Below are positions 9,917 to 19,708 of a stretch of 64,000 nucleotides of DNA, one piece after another; position 1 is the first letter of the stretch; each line of letters begins with the position of its first letter. The notes under the pieces are model-generated. The model had not been told where the DNA came from. It saw nothing but the letters and a program-made list of their open reading frames with translations, and searched no databases. Location: positions 1 through 64,000 of the forward strand of contig NZ_JAAKEG010000010.1 in NCBI RefSeq assembly GCF_011039075.1. The letters run 5' to 3'. Source of the DNA: Adlercreutzia sp. ZJ304 (GTDB taxonomy: Bacteria; Actinomycetota; Coriobacteriia; Coriobacteriales; Eggerthellaceae). The position numbers were made by a program, and so were the translations under genes.

Positions 9917-12679
9917 CTATAAAACTCCTTGCACTTGTAGGGCGGTCTGTATAACGCTCTTCGCTTTAGCCGCTGCCGAAGTCTTACTTCCTGCTTCTTC
10001 TAGCATTAGAGCAACTATCACATTGCGCTGCCCATCAGCATCGGCAATGCCAACAAACCAACTGTCGTTTTCCTTGCCTTCGTGTTCAGCAGTACCCGTT
10101 TTACCCGCAACAGTTACACCGTTAATAGCAGCAGCGCCGCCAGTACCATTAGCAACCACGCCTTTCATAGCTTCAAGCACTTGCGCTGCTACATCGCTAC
10201 TAACAGCGCGCGTCAACTTACTAGGCTGCGCCGTAAAGCTGCGCTCACCATTGGCGTTATAAACTCCCTCAACCAAATATGGCTGCATTGCCTGCCCATC
10301 GTTAGCTATCGCGCTTCCAACAAGCGCCATCTGCAATACTGTAGCTTGCGGTCCAGCAGGGCTCTCATGTTCGCCAACAGGTTCACCTGCAGCAGCCCAA
10401 GCAGTCTCCCAAGTTGTCATTTCGTCTGGGTCGGGCATCAACGATTTAGCCAACGGAACTTCCAGTTTTATCTGCGCATCAAACCCGAACGAGTCGGCAC
10501 CTGCCACCAGACCGTCGGCACCAATTTGCACGCCCAGCTGCCCAAACGCAGTATTCGACGACACCTCAAAGGCACGCTCTAAAGTAATGTTGCCATAGTC
10601 ACGATCGCGAAAATTAGTAACCGGCGCGTTGCCAATATCCATTTTGCCCGGTGCGTCATATTTCGAATCTAGCGTAGCCACTCCATTGGCTAAAGCCGTT
10701 GAAAGCGTAACTATCTTAAATGTGGAGCCCGGCGCATAAAGTGCCTGCGTAGCACGGTTTAACAATTCCGACGAACCCGCGCTCGAATTCTGCATAACAT
10801 TTTCTATATCAGCCGCATCATACGTCGGCGACGATGCCATAGCTAAAACTGCGCCCGTAGTTGGATCCATAACCACACATGCGCCATTGTATCCCGCTAT
10901 TGCCTCTTGCGCCGCTTCCTGAATCTTCGAGTTCAGTGTAAGCGTAACGTCATTTCCGGGCTGCGAAATGCCCGCAAGCGAATTCACTACTTCGCTCCAA
11001 CTTGCGAAATTGCGCTGACCTTTCAGCGTGTCGTTATAGGATGCCTCTATTCCAGATGTGCCATATTTGCTGGAATAGTAACCAACCACATGTGCAGCAA
11101 GCGTACCCGCTGGATAATTGCGCTCGTAGGTGCCATCAGCCTGTTCAATCGATTGCGCCAACACCACGCCATCGTAAGTAGAAATGGTGCCACGTTCGCT
11201 TTTTTCTTCTTTTGCTATAGTGTGATTGTTGCCCGGCATATTCTGGTAAGCCTGAGCGTTTACTACCATTATGTAAGTCAGATTAGCCACCAAAAGCGCA
11301 AACAAAACACTGAAAAATACAAGCGCATACGTTATGTTTTTGCCTAAAGCCACGCGCCCAAGCACGCTATTGGAAGAGTGGCGCGACCGGCTTATAGCAG
11401 AAGTCATTTCAACATCGGCACCGGTGCCCGCATCGCCCGCACGCAGCAAAATTGCCACCACAATGAAGCCCGCCAGTAAACTTGAACCGCCTTGGCTTAT
11501 AAATGGCAGCGTAATGCCGGTTAGAGGAATTAACCGCGTAACGCCGCCCACAATAATGAATGCTTGCAGCACCACGATAGACGTAGCGCCCACAGCCATA
11601 AACGAACTAACATCCGATTTCGCACGCGCTGCGGTTAGCATGCCGCGAATAGCGAAGCACAAGTACAAAAGCAAAACACCAGCTGCGCCCAAAAGCCCGC
11701 ATTCCTCGCCTATGGCGCTAAAAATGAAATCGCTTTCCACATAAGGAATTAGGTCAGCCATTCCACGACCAATACCCACGCCGAACAAATTGCCATCAGC
11801 CAGCGAGTACAAACTTTGCACTATCTGATAACCCTTATTTTGCGCGTCTGCGAATGGGTCTAGCCAAATTGCTACACGCGTTTGAACGTGGCTAAACATA
11901 AAGAACAGCGCTACCGCCGCAATTCCAGCCAGAACAAGCCCCACCACAACGTAAAGCACTTTGCCGGTAGAAACATACAGCATAATAAGGAACACCAAGA
12001 ACAGCACAAGCGCGCTGCCAAGATCTTTCTCCAGCACTACTATAAGGAAAGCTAAAGCCCACATGGCAAGCAACGGCAGCAACGTAGCAAGCGAAGGCAA
12101 ACGCAGCGGTCCTACTTTCCACGTGAACACCGACAGCATTTCGCGATTTTGCGCTAAATAGCCAGCCAAGAATACAACGATGCAAATTTTCGCTAATTCG
12201 CCCGGCTGAAACGAGAAGCTGCCCATTGTTAACCACAAGCGGCTGCCATTTATTTCGGTGCCCACCACAGGCAGCATAGGCGAGAGTAAAAGCAACACGC
12301 CAACTATCATAAATGTGTACTTATAATTCGCCAGTTTGTCTAAGTTGCGCACAACTAGCAGCACCACAATCATTACAGCCACGCCGGCAAATAGCCACAT
12401 CAGCTGACGCGACGCCAAATCAGGCACAAGCCGCGTAACAAACGCTATGCCTATGCCGCTTAACGCGAATGTTATTGGCAGAATTGCCGGGTCGGCGTTG
12501 GGTGCCAGTTTACGTATGGCAAGATGCGCAATAAAAAACGCTAAGAATATGCCGATGGGCACGCCCAGAGTATTAAACGACAGCTCTTGACCACCCGTAA
12601 CCACCAGCATAGCAAACAGCACTATAACTATAGGCGCAGCTATTATCAGCAGCAATAATTCTATGCCTCGGCGGGTCAT
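9917..12679 (-). CDS. FtsW/RodA glycosyltransferase fused to class B penicillin-binding protein
   Basis: One polypeptide carries both activities of a SEDS-bPBP pair: lipid II polymerisation and transpeptidation. Residues ~1-415 are a multi-pass SEDS domain with typical GSRLW, QPGELAKI, FSAIGEECG and ITLPFISQGGSSLLA signatures. A further transmembrane helix (ITYALVFFSVLFALLVANLTYIM) leads to the extracytoplasmic PBP part: dimerisation-like N-terminal region, then the transpeptidase with S652-TFK, S707-SN and K860-TGT. All three active-site motifs are intact. In most bacteria these are two adjacent genes (rodA/ftsW and pbpA). Its ATG follows the phosphatase stop by 1 nt, so it is translationally coupled to it. 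Confidence 0.96.
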   Translation of the reverse strand: MTRRGIELLLLIIAAPIVIVLFAMLVVTGGQELSFNTLGVPIGIFLAFFIAHLAIRKLAPNADPAILPITFALSGIGIAFVTRLVPDLASRQLMWLFAGVAVMIVVLLVVRNLDKLANYKYTFMIVGVLLLLSPMLPVVGTEINGSRLWLTMGSFSFQPGELAKICIVVFLAGYLAQNREMLSVFTWKVGPLRLPSLATLLPLLAMWALAFLIVVLEKDLGSALVLFLVFLIMLYVSTGKVLYVVVGLVLAGIAAVALFFMFSHVQTRVAIWLDPFADAQNKGYQIVQSLYSLADGNLFGVGIGRGMADLIPYVESDFIFSAIGEECGLLGAAGVLLLYLCFAIRGMLTAARAKSDVSSFMAVGATSIVVLQAFIIVGGVTRLIPLTGITLPFISQGGSSLLAGFIVVAILLRAGDAGTGADVEMTSAISRSRHSSNSVLGRVALGKNITYALVFFSVLFALLVANLTYIMVVNAQAYQNMPGNNHTIAKEEKSERGTISTYDGVVLAQSIEQADGTYERNYPAGTLAAHVVGYYSSKYGTSGIEASYNDTLKGQRNFASWSEVVNSLAGISQPGNDVTLTLNSKIQEAAQEAIAGYNGACVVMDPTTGAVLAMASSPTYDAADIENVMQNSSAGSSELLNRATQALYAPGSTFKIVTLSTALANGVATLDSKYDAPGKMDIGNAPVTNFRDRDYGNITLERAFEVSSNTAFGQLGVQIGADGLVAGADSFGFDAQIKLEVPLAKSLMPDPDEMTTWETAWAAAGEPVGEHESPAGPQATVLQMALVGSAIANDGQAMQPYLVEGVYNANGERSFTAQPSKLTRAVSSDVAAQVLEAMKGVVANGTGGAAAINGVTVAGKTGTAEHEGKENDSWFVGIADADGQRNVIVALMLEEAGSKTSAAAKAKSVIQTALQVQGVL

Positions 12680-12680
12680 C

Positions 12681-13937
12681 CTATGCCTCCGAGTTCGCCG
12701 CGGCTGCAGGGTCTGCCGCAGCTGCAGGGTCTGCCGCAGATGCAGGGTCTGCCGCGGCTTCTGGGTTCGCAGAATTAGCAGAATTTGCCGAATCTTCCGC
12801 TTGCGGAACTTCGCCAGTTTTCGTGGTTTCTTCCTTGTATGTCTCCACTAAATCGTAAGCCTGCTCTAGCGAATCGCAACGTATGTCTTCATTGCGAACA
12901 CGATTGGCTACCCCGGGCTGCAAATCGTCAACTTCCACATCGCTCACTTGCTGCAAATCGTTAAAACTAATTCCAAACGCTTCGCCGGGAATGCCCCGAT
13001 ATACCGCAACTCTACCTTCAACTTCACCTAAAAATGCCACCGATGAAGTCCACATATTAAACCCAATAATGGCTGCCGCAAAAACAGCCACAAACAACGC
13101 TACTATCACGCCAACTGTTACTTTAGTCTTGCGCTCCATCTTGCGATGGCGTGTTTCAGAATTGCCAGTAACATTTACCACAACCGTAGTCACATTATCA
13201 TGCCCGCCAGCAGCAATGGCTGCTTCCGCAAGCGCATCAGCTGCATCTTGCGCATCGGGGCGCGTCCTCAAAATGCGCTCTATTTGCGAATCTTCCACCA
13301 TGGAATACAAACCATCAGAGCACAGCAAAAGCCTATCGCCCTCAGCCACGTTTATTTCGTATAAATCGCTCTGCATGCGCGGGTCGCTGCCCAGCGCGCG
13401 CGTAATTATAGAGCGATTAGGATGTGTTCTAGCTTCATCGGGCGTTATCTGCCCGCTTTCCACAAGATCGGCTACCAAACTATGATCGCGCGTCAATTGT
13501 TGCAAACTGCCCGCATGAAGCAAATACGCACGCGAATCTCCCACCTGCGATATAACTAACCGCACGTTCTCTAAAATTGCAGCCGTACATGTGGTTCCCA
13601 TTCCCTGTTTTCCCATGCCGTTTTGCGCGGCGCGAATTATAGCCAGATTGGCTTCTTCCACAGCCTGCCCAAGCCCTTCAGCATCGGGAACTCGCGGAGA
13701 ACGACGCGAAAGAATTTCTACAGCTATTTCAGATGCAACTTCACCAGCTGCATGACCACCCATTCCGTCGCATACTGCATAAAGCGGCGGCTGCACCACT
13801 AGGCTGTCTTCGTTGTGCTCTCGCACACACCCTATGTCGGTCCGGCTGCCAAACTGTCGCACAGATGTAGAAGTAGCATGCGCCGCATGTGGTGCCGCAC
13901 ACACATGCGTCATTGTCTCGTTCGTACCAGTCATCAT
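12681..13937 (-). CDS. PP2C-family Ser/Thr protein phosphatase (PstP type)
   Basis: Mn/Mg-dependent phosphatase that reverses PknB phosphorylation. The 418-residue protein has the PP2C core at residues ~28-260 with DGMGGHAAGEVASEIA and GHDNVTTVVV metal-binding motifs, a transmembrane helix near 275-300 (VTVGVIVALFVAVFAAAIIGF) and an outer domain ending in Ala/Asp/Pro repeats. Its start overlaps the end of fhaB (ATGA). In actinobacteria this gene sits between FHA proteins and FtsW/PbpA, as here. Confidence 0.95.
   Translation of the reverse strand: MMTGTNETMTHVCAAPHAAHATSTSVRQFGSRTDIGCVREHNEDSLVVQPPLYAVCDGMGGHAAGEVASEIAVEILSRRSPRVPDAEGLGQAVEEANLAIIRAAQNGMGKQGMGTTCTAAILENVRLVISQVGDSRAYLLHAGSLQQLTRDHSLVADLVESGQITPDEARTHPNRSIITRALGSDPRMQSDLYEINVAEGDRLLLCSDGLYSMVEDSQIERILRTRPDAQDAADALAEAAIAAGGHDNVTTVVVNVTGNSETRHRKMERKTKVTVGVIVALFVAVFAAAIIGFNMWTSSVAFLGEVEGRVAVYRGIPGEAFGISFNDLQQVSDVEVDDLQPGVANRVRNEDIRCDSLEQAYDLVETYKEETTKTGEVPQAEDSANSANSANPEAAADPASAADPAAAADPAAAANSEA
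12697..12768. repeat. Four 18-bp tandem repeats in the phosphatase C-terminus
   Basis: Units at 12697, 12715, 12733 and 12751, of the form GCCGCAGCTGCAGGGTCT on the plus strand, encode Asp-Pro-Ala-rich hexapeptides at the extracytoplasmic tail. In frame, so length change would be tolerated. Confidence 0.85.
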
Positions 13938-14347
13938 TCATACCTCACGCGCATGGCGACATCACCCACGTTTACTACATCGCCACTTTTAAGCGCCTGC
14001 GGTGCCTCTATAAGTTCACCATTCACAGTAGTTCCGTTTGTAGAACCTAAATCTTCAACAAAAAGGTTCTGTCCCATAAGTTGGAATTTCGCATGACGAC
14101 CAGAAACATAACCCGCAGCTATAACGATATCGGCACCGGGCGAGCGACCCACAATAATGGAGCCGTTCACTTCCATTTGCACTCCGCGAAGCTCTTTTGG
14201 TCCATGCTCCACCGAAACTTTCCAAGTGCGCCCCTTCTTGCGCGTACCTCGCACTTGGCTTATGCCTGTACGCATAATGGCGAACAGGAAAAGATAGAGC
14301 AGCGCAACAAAAAGAAGTCTCGCTATAAGCAATATGATATCTATCAC
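13934..14347 (-). CDS. Membrane-anchored FHA-domain protein (FhaB/FipA type)
   Basis: Phosphothreonine reader expected to be a PknB substrate or scaffold for the FtsW/PBP machine. The 137-residue protein begins with one transmembrane helix (IDIILLIARLLFVALLYLFLFAIM) and ends with an FHA domain: SIIVGRSPGADIVI, GYVSGRHAKF and LGSTNGTTVNG contain the conserved GR, SGRH and NG residues. It lies 18 nt downstream of fhaA and overlaps the phosphatase start by 4 nt. Confidence 0.93.
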   Translation of the reverse strand: MIDIILLIARLLFVALLYLFLFAIMRTGISQVRGTRKKGRTWKVSVEHGPKELRGVQMEVNGSIIVGRSPGADIVIAAGYVSGRHAKFQLMGQNLFVEDLGSTNGTTVNGELIEAPQALKSGDVVNVGDVAMRVRYE

Positions 14348-14365
14348 AGCATGCGCTCCTGTCGG

Positions 14366-15448
14366 CTACGACAGTAACTGGAATTCCAGCTCGGTCGTAC
14401 CTAAAAGTATTATGTCAGCGTCGCGAAGCGGCGCAGTCTTCACCTGACGGTTATTCACAAATAGTCCGTTTGTAGAACCTAAATCCGAGATAACCCATGT
14501 ACCTGTAGATTCGCGACGTATTTCAGCGTGAACGCGCGACACGTTTATATCGGGCACCACTACATCGTTGCTAGATTCGCGTCCAATACGCTGCGGCTTT
14601 CCCGTAAGCTCGTAAGCGCGATCGCGTGCAGCATCATACAAATAAACATCGATATCCGCCGAATAATTGTTTGAAAACTTAGGCTCAACTGCTCCCATAA
14701 CCGTAGTTTTTGGGGTATCTAGTACTTCATCGTATAAATCTTCATCGAATGAATCGTCAGCAAACGCATCATCTTGATAATCTTGTGCATACGCTTGCTC
14801 GTTGTAATCGTCTTGAAGCTGTTGCTGCGGCACAAACGCTGCAGGTTGCTGCACAGGAGAAACCGCCTGCACAGGAACAGGTCGCGGCGATACATTAGGT
14901 CTGAGAGCAGGTCGAATCGGCGAAGCCGACGACACAATCCCCCTTGACGCACGACCTACCACACCAACGCCTGACCCCCTTGACGCACTCTGCCTTAACG
15001 ACCCGCGCGGTCCACCACTACTAGGTGCCGCAATGCCATAGCGCTGCATTTCTTCATCGCGCAAGCGCGCAATTATCGGTGCCGCCACCATCTCAGCCAC
15101 AACGTCAAACTTCCCGCGCTTTAATTCCGGATCAGCCAAAAACCGCACAAGCGGCTGACCGTCCATTACTAGCCCTATCTCGGCTGCTTTCGCCATAAGA
15201 TAAGTTTCTACCTCACCAGCAAGTGTGGGATAGTATCCGAAAAGCCTAGAATCGTCTTCCTCGCTTACCAACACCGTATAAAGCGTAGGAGCATACTGCG
15301 CGCCAGCGCCAACTATCTTTTCGCGCCGCATTTGTTTTTCGGCTTTCTTCGTTATTTGGACAGGAGAAAGCGACGAGCCACCCAATGAGGAAGCCATCCC
15401 CTCTACCGTATCCTCCATTTTTCCTTCGAATCTCGAAAGGAAACCCAT
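14366..15448 (-). CDS. DUF3662 and FHA domain protein FhaA
   Basis: Cytosolic two-domain protein of 360 residues: DUF3662 (about residues 1-115, starting MGFLSRFEGKMEDTVEG) and a C-terminal FHA domain (~275-360) with RIGRESSNDVVV, NVSRVHAEI and LGSTNGLFVNN. A Pro/Gln-rich disordered linker joins them. In mycobacteria FhaA binds phosphorylated MviN and regulates lipid II export; the same role here is inferred. ATG at 15448 was chosen because AAGGAG lies 8 nt upstream and homology starts there; an upstream in-frame start would add 31 unmatched residues. First gene of the minus-strand cluster; divergent from the UspA gene. Confidence 0.93.
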   Translation of the reverse strand: MGFLSRFEGKMEDTVEGMASSLGGSSLSPVQITKKAEKQMRREKIVGAGAQYAPTLYTVLVSEEDDSRLFGYYPTLAGEVETYLMAKAAEIGLVMDGQPLVRFLADPELKRGKFDVVAEMVAAPIIARLRDEEMQRYGIAAPSSGGPRGSLRQSASRGSGVGVVGRASRGIVSSASPIRPALRPNVSPRPVPVQAVSPVQQPAAFVPQQQLQDDYNEQAYAQDYQDDAFADDSFDEDLYDEVLDTPKTTVMGAVEPKFSNNYSADIDVYLYDAARDRAYELTGKPQRIGRESSNDVVVPDINVSRVHAEIRRESTGTWVISDLGSTNGLFVNNRQVKTAPLRDADIILLGTTELEFQLLS

Positions 15449-15539
15449 GAAGATTACTCCTTGCTCAACGCTGCGGACATGAATACATACTTCCTTATAT
15501 AATGCCATAAATGGTCGAAACGAACCAACTGGAGGAATC

Positions 15540-16007
15540 ATGTATAAGAAGATTTTGGTACCTTATGACAATTCTGAGCCCGCCCGCCATGCTCTTGCCA
15601 GCGCATTGGAGCTAATGCGAGGAACCGACGGAGAAGTTACCGTGCTTAATGTAATAGAGTGGCGCGACTACAACGCCGAAACCTTCAAAATTGCTTCACG
15701 TATGTCAGGTGTAGTGGGAGACTCGCTTGATATGAATACAATTTCAGCGCTAGATTCTGAAGCCGAAAATGAAGAAATAAAGCGCGTAACCGACGATATC
15801 AAAAGCATTGTGCAAGAGGGCGATAAAGTAAACATTGCTGTTGTTAATGGCTCTCCGCACGATTCCATCGTAGATTACGCACGCGACTTAGAATTTGATT
15901 GCATAGCCATGGGGCATCGCGGTATGGGTGTTATTCGCGGCATGCTGGGTTCTGTGTGCTATTCGGTGCTGCAAAAAGCTGGCGTACCTGTATTGGTTGT
16001 AAAGTAG
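15540..16007 (+). CDS. Universal stress protein (UspA family)
   Basis: A single Usp domain of 155 residues. It starts KKILVPYDNSEPARHALASAL and has the ATP-binding signature GHRGMGVIRGMLGSVCYSVLQ (G-2x-G-9x-G-S type), so it is probably an ATP-binding UspA. GGAGG lies just before the ATG. The start of the following secreted protease lies 3 nt after its stop, so the two are probably co-transcribed. Confidence 0.93.
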   Translation: MYKKILVPYDNSEPARHALASALELMRGTDGEVTVLNVIEWRDYNAETFKIASRMSGVVGDSLDMNTISALDSEAENEEIKRVTDDIKSIVQEGDKVNIAVVNGSPHDSIVDYARDLEFDCIAMGHRGMGVIRGMLGSVCYSVLQKAGVPVLVVK

Positions 16008-16010
16008 CAC

Positions 16011-17876
16011 TTGAAACGCGCAAGCAAGATATTACGCGATGTGTGCGGGTTAATACTAGCTTCGGCACTGGCGTTTGCGCCTATTGCCGCTGTGCATTCT
16101 TGCGCCCAAGCACATCCGCTAGTAAACGCCAGCGGTGCGGAAAGTGAAGACATTGACACAGCTGATGAAATTGACGCGCAAGCGCTTAGTTCTTACTACC
16201 TAACAAATGGCAACTTTGCCACCAGCGTAAAGCTGCAAAACCCTTGGGGTGCTTGTTGGGCATTCGCCATAGCTTCTGCCGTCGAAAGTTCAATATTGAA
16301 AGCACAAGCAAAACTTGATGGCACCTACTCTAACTATGAAAAAGAAGCGAGTGAAGCGTCTTCGCCGAAACTTTCCGACCTAAACGACGCGATAGATATA
16401 TCAGAGCGGGCAATTGCATGGCTTTCGCACGAACTTCAAGACGAAGCTAGCGCAGGAACTCAAGCTGGCGAAGGACTGTATCGCACAGACCCGAGCGACT
16501 ATACAACCCAATTGGCGGGCGGCAATTTTTCCATAGTGGAAGCGGCGCTAGCCACACGCCAAGAACTGCTTCTGGAAAGCAGCGCGCCTTATCAATACAA
16601 CGGCTATTATCCGGGTGCCGCTCCGTGGTATAGCGATGCGTCCAGCGGGGCAGATGCGCGCAGACAAGACTGGTCGTTAAACAACTCCTTGCGCAATACT
16701 AACGATGTAGGTTGGTATGTAAGCGATATTGTAAACCTTGCAAGCCCAGCCGTTATGGAATACGACCCCAGCAATGAAACTGTACGCTATATTGGCTACG
16801 ATGCCAACGCTACACGCGAAATTAAGCAAGCGCTTGTCGATATAGGCGCTGTGGCAATTTCGCTAGAAGCCGAAACGTCGCTACCGGGCGACGCGCGATC
16901 TGCGAGCCACTTCGACTACAACACATGGGCGCAATACGATGCTGCAAGTTCTATATTTACAAACCATGCCGTAACCATAGTAGGCTGGGACGACTCTTAT
17001 AGCGCTAGCAATTTTTCGGGAACGGAAAGCGGTCAACCACCGGCTAATGGCGCTTGGCTGTGCAAAAACAACTGGGGAAGCGACGCGCTGTACAACGCGC
17101 TTGGCGGAAGCTCTGATGCAACACATTGGGGCATTTCCGACAATGGCAAATCCAGTGGTTTTTTTTGGTTGTCTTACTACGACCACACAATTACATCACC
17201 CGTAGCTTTTGAAGTTAAACCCACGGAAAGTGCACACAACAATATTTACCAATACGACTACTTGGGCGTATCAGAATACTCAGAGCCATCTAGCTATGCA
17301 GACATACTGCGCGTTGGCAATGTATTTACTGCTGAAAAGACCGAATTGGTAAAGTCGATTACTGCGCAGACTTTCCACGAAAACGAAGTTGTTTCTTATT
17401 GGATTTATACACTTCCAATGAAAAATGGTGGCGAAGACAACAATGGAGCTTTAGCCGCCTCAGCCGATTGTACGTTCGAACACGCTGGTTTCCATGAAAT
17501 AGAACTAGATTCGCCCGTACTAGTTGCCGCCGGACAACAATTTGCCGTGGTGGAGCGCGTCAAAGCCAACACCGGAACAGACACCGACGCTGCCGAAGCC
17601 AGCTATCTCAATCTTGAGCTAGCGTTCAAAAACCCACCAACGGGCGATATTCCCGTAGAGACAATGGCACAAGTAGTGTCGAATCCGGGCGAAACCTATA
17701 TATCAATTCAGCCAGACTCATGGATGTCGCTGCAGGAGTTTAACGACTGGTATGCCGATACTCAAAACGGCACACCCGATATGATTTTTGGTAACGCATT
17801 GATAAAAGCATTGACCAATGACACCTCTATGAGTAATGATTCCCAAGTATACAAACTTGTATGTTTGAATGAATAG
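16011..17876 (+). CDS. Secreted papain-like (C1) cysteine protease with lectin-like domain
   Basis: The 621-residue product has an N-terminal signal sequence (KRASKILRDVCGLILASALAFAPIAAVHS). The papain fold covers roughly 70-375: C82 in NPWGACWAFA, H319 in TNHAVTIVGWDD and N354 in CKNNWGSD form the expected Cys-His-Asn triad. A C-terminal beta-rich part (~380-600) resembles the lectin-like domain found after such peptidases in anaerobes. No LPxTG anchor is seen. TTG start at 16011 lies 3 nt after the uspA stop with weak ribosome-binding signal, so coupling is likely. Extracellular peptide scavenging or cell-surface processing is inferred. Confidence 0.88.
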   Translation: MKRASKILRDVCGLILASALAFAPIAAVHSCAQAHPLVNASGAESEDIDTADEIDAQALSSYYLTNGNFATSVKLQNPWGACWAFAIASAVESSILKAQAKLDGTYSNYEKEASEASSPKLSDLNDAIDISERAIAWLSHELQDEASAGTQAGEGLYRTDPSDYTTQLAGGNFSIVEAALATRQELLLESSAPYQYNGYYPGAAPWYSDASSGADARRQDWSLNNSLRNTNDVGWYVSDIVNLASPAVMEYDPSNETVRYIGYDANATREIKQALVDIGAVAISLEAETSLPGDARSASHFDYNTWAQYDAASSIFTNHAVTIVGWDDSYSASNFSGTESGQPPANGAWLCKNNWGSDALYNALGGSSDATHWGISDNGKSSGFFWLSYYDHTITSPVAFEVKPTESAHNNIYQYDYLGVSEYSEPSSYADILRVGNVFTAEKTELVKSITAQTFHENEVVSYWIYTLPMKNGGEDNNGALAASADCTFEHAGFHEIELDSPVLVAAGQQFAVVERVKANTGTDTDAAEASYLNLELAFKNPPTGDIPVETMAQVVSNPGETYISIQPDSWMSLQEFNDWYADTQNGTPDMIFGNALIKALTNDTSMSNDSQVYKLVCLNE

Positions 17877-17884
17877 GAGAATGA

Positions 17885-18610
17885 ATGAAAAACGTTCGCA
17901 AAATTGCTGTAATCGCTATAGCTGGCTGTCTTTCTTTGACCGTCTTAGCCGGCTTGGCGGGTTGCTCGGGCGGCTCTTCTAGCTCTAGCTCTGCTTCTGC
18001 GTCAAGCAGTGCTGCTGCGCAAAGCCAAAACGCGCCAGCTGCAACTGCACAATTTTCAGAAGACGAGTTATTAAGCGGCAAACATCACGCTGTCATTCAA
18101 GTTGAGGGATATGACCCTATAACTGTAGAGATGGACGCCGACGCAGCCCCTATCACTGTAACCAATTTTGTGAACTTAGCGAATAATAGCTATTACAATG
18201 GCAAAACTTTTTACCGCATAGTTGAAGATTTTTGTTTACAAGGCGGCACCCTTGGCAATAGCGCTTCTGGGAACGATTCATCACTAGACACTATAACTGG
18301 CGAATTTAGCAGCAATGGTGTTGAAAATCCGCTGGCTGACAATTTCGACCGTGGAACCATTGCTATGGCACGCACGACTTTGCCAAACTCGGCTACTAGC
18401 ACTTTCTTCATTACGCTAGGCAACAGCAGTCAGGTAGGTGCAAGCTTAGATGGTCAATATGCAGCTTTCGGCACGATAGGTGAAGAAGGCATGGCTATAG
18501 TAGATGCTATTGTTGCCGACTACATTGCTAATGTCGATAATTCACAAATGGGTGTCATTTCGGACGAAACAAAGCAGCCAATTATAGAATCGATAACTGT
18601 AACAGACTAG
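17885..18610 (+). CDS. Cyclophilin-type peptidyl-prolyl isomerase lipoprotein
   Basis: 241 residues with a lipoprotein signal ending LAGLAGC, a Ser/Ala-rich linker, then a cyclophilin domain (~65-240): VTNFVNLANNSYYNGKTFYRIVEDFCLQGG and STFFITLGNSS mark the active-site face. The domain catalyses cis-trans proline isomerisation; here it would act outside the membrane on folding of secreted proteins. It begins 8 nt after the protease stop and may assist its folding. Confidence 0.9.
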   Translation: MKNVRKIAVIAIAGCLSLTVLAGLAGCSGGSSSSSSASASSSAAAQSQNAPAATAQFSEDELLSGKHHAVIQVEGYDPITVEMDADAAPITVTNFVNLANNSYYNGKTFYRIVEDFCLQGGTLGNSASGNDSSLDTITGEFSSNGVENPLADNFDRGTIAMARTTLPNSATSTFFITLGNSSQVGASLDGQYAAFGTIGEEGMAIVDAIVADYIANVDNSQMGVISDETKQPIIESITVTD

Positions 18611-18680
18611 CGAAATAACTCAATAATCAGGCAGTACCTTATTACTTACAAACCGCCCACTTGTTAGATGAGGAGGCGCT

Positions 18681-19208
18681 GTGATAGATATCGTAGTCGC
18701 TCAACCAAAGCATCTGGACGCTATTGTTGCCATTGCTGAACAGGCAAAAAAGAACATGGCAGCTATGGGAATAGACCAATGGCAACGCGGATATCCCAAC
18801 CGTGATATATGGACATCCGATATTGCCGCACAAGGCTTGTATGTAGCGCTGCAAAACGAGCGAGTAGTGGGCGTACTGCGCTACTACAACATGCCAGATG
18901 CAGCCTACAAAACTATTGAAGGTGACTGGCTTACAGCAGGTCCATATGCCACAATTCATCGCTGCGCCGTAGATGCAAACTTGCGCGGACAAGGCATTAT
19001 GGGCAAGCTGTTTACGTTTGCGTGCGACAAAGCCACTACCGACAAAATGGAATCGATTCGCATAGACACCCACAAAGACAACAGTCCTATGTTGCAAGCC
19101 ATTAAAAAAGCTGGCTTTACGCTATGCGGCACTATAACGCTAGTTGAAGGGGTCGAAACTGGCTCTACACGAATCGGATTTGAAAAAATGCTCAGCCTTC
19201 CAAACTAG
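18681..19208 (+). CDS. GNAT-family N-acetyltransferase
   Basis: 175 residues with the GNAT fold; the acetyl-CoA motif A appears as IHRCAVDANLRGQGIMGKL (R-G-Q-G-x-M-G). Substrate unknown. GTG start at 18681 preceded by GAGGAGG. Its 3' end overlaps the 3' end of the convergent pseudogene by 17 nt. Confidence 0.9.
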   Translation: MIDIVVAQPKHLDAIVAIAEQAKKNMAAMGIDQWQRGYPNRDIWTSDIAAQGLYVALQNERVVGVLRYYNMPDAAYKTIEGDWLTAGPYATIHRCAVDANLRGQGIMGKLFTFACDKATTDKMESIRIDTHKDNSPMLQAIKKAGFTLCGTITLVEGVETGSTRIGFEKMLSLPN

Positions 19209-19640
19209 ACAAGGAACCTATCGCCCAAAGCGGAATATTAACCAACCATCTTTCGTCTCGATAGCCTGAAAGTGATGTGCGTACAGCTCGCTCAATGCTA
19301 AATTTTTCGCATGCCACCTTAAGGCTTTTCGATTTGAGATTTTCGCCTGCTTTCACCTCGATGGGAAAGATTCTGCCACCAAGTTCAACAGCGAAATCCG
19401 TCTCGGCTGTTCCTTTCTCTGACGACCAATATGCAGGCTTTAATCCTTGAGCAATTAACTCTTGCTCTACGTATTGTTCGGCAAGCGCTCCCTTAAACTC
19501 TGTAAAAAGTGCTGAACCTTCTGTGATCGTTTTAGAATTAAGATCACACATTGCTCCCAGCAATCCAACGTCAAGACAAAACAGTTTGAAAACTGAAAAG
19601 TCAGCATATATTTCGGCATATAGGCAAAAGTGCGCCTAAT
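19192..19640 (-). pseudogene. Remnant of a DUF4143/AAA ATPase gene (C-terminal part)
   Basis: The reading frame on the minus strand gives ...FSVFKLFCLDVGLLGAMCDL then SALFTEFKGALAEQYVEQEL, AETDFAVELGGRIFPIEVKAGEN, which is the C-terminal DUF4143 nuclease-like part of the common ~400-residue AAA-DUF4143 proteins. A TAG stop lies just upstream (about 19641) and no ATPase domain is present, so roughly two thirds is missing. It sits beside an IS remnant and a MITE, consistent with decay of acquired DNA. Confidence 0.75.
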
Positions 19641-19708
19641 TCTCACTTGACATCCCTGTTCAGGCAAGCTTTTTCCAAGAAAAAGTCAGTTATGGACAGG
19701 GGTGAGCT

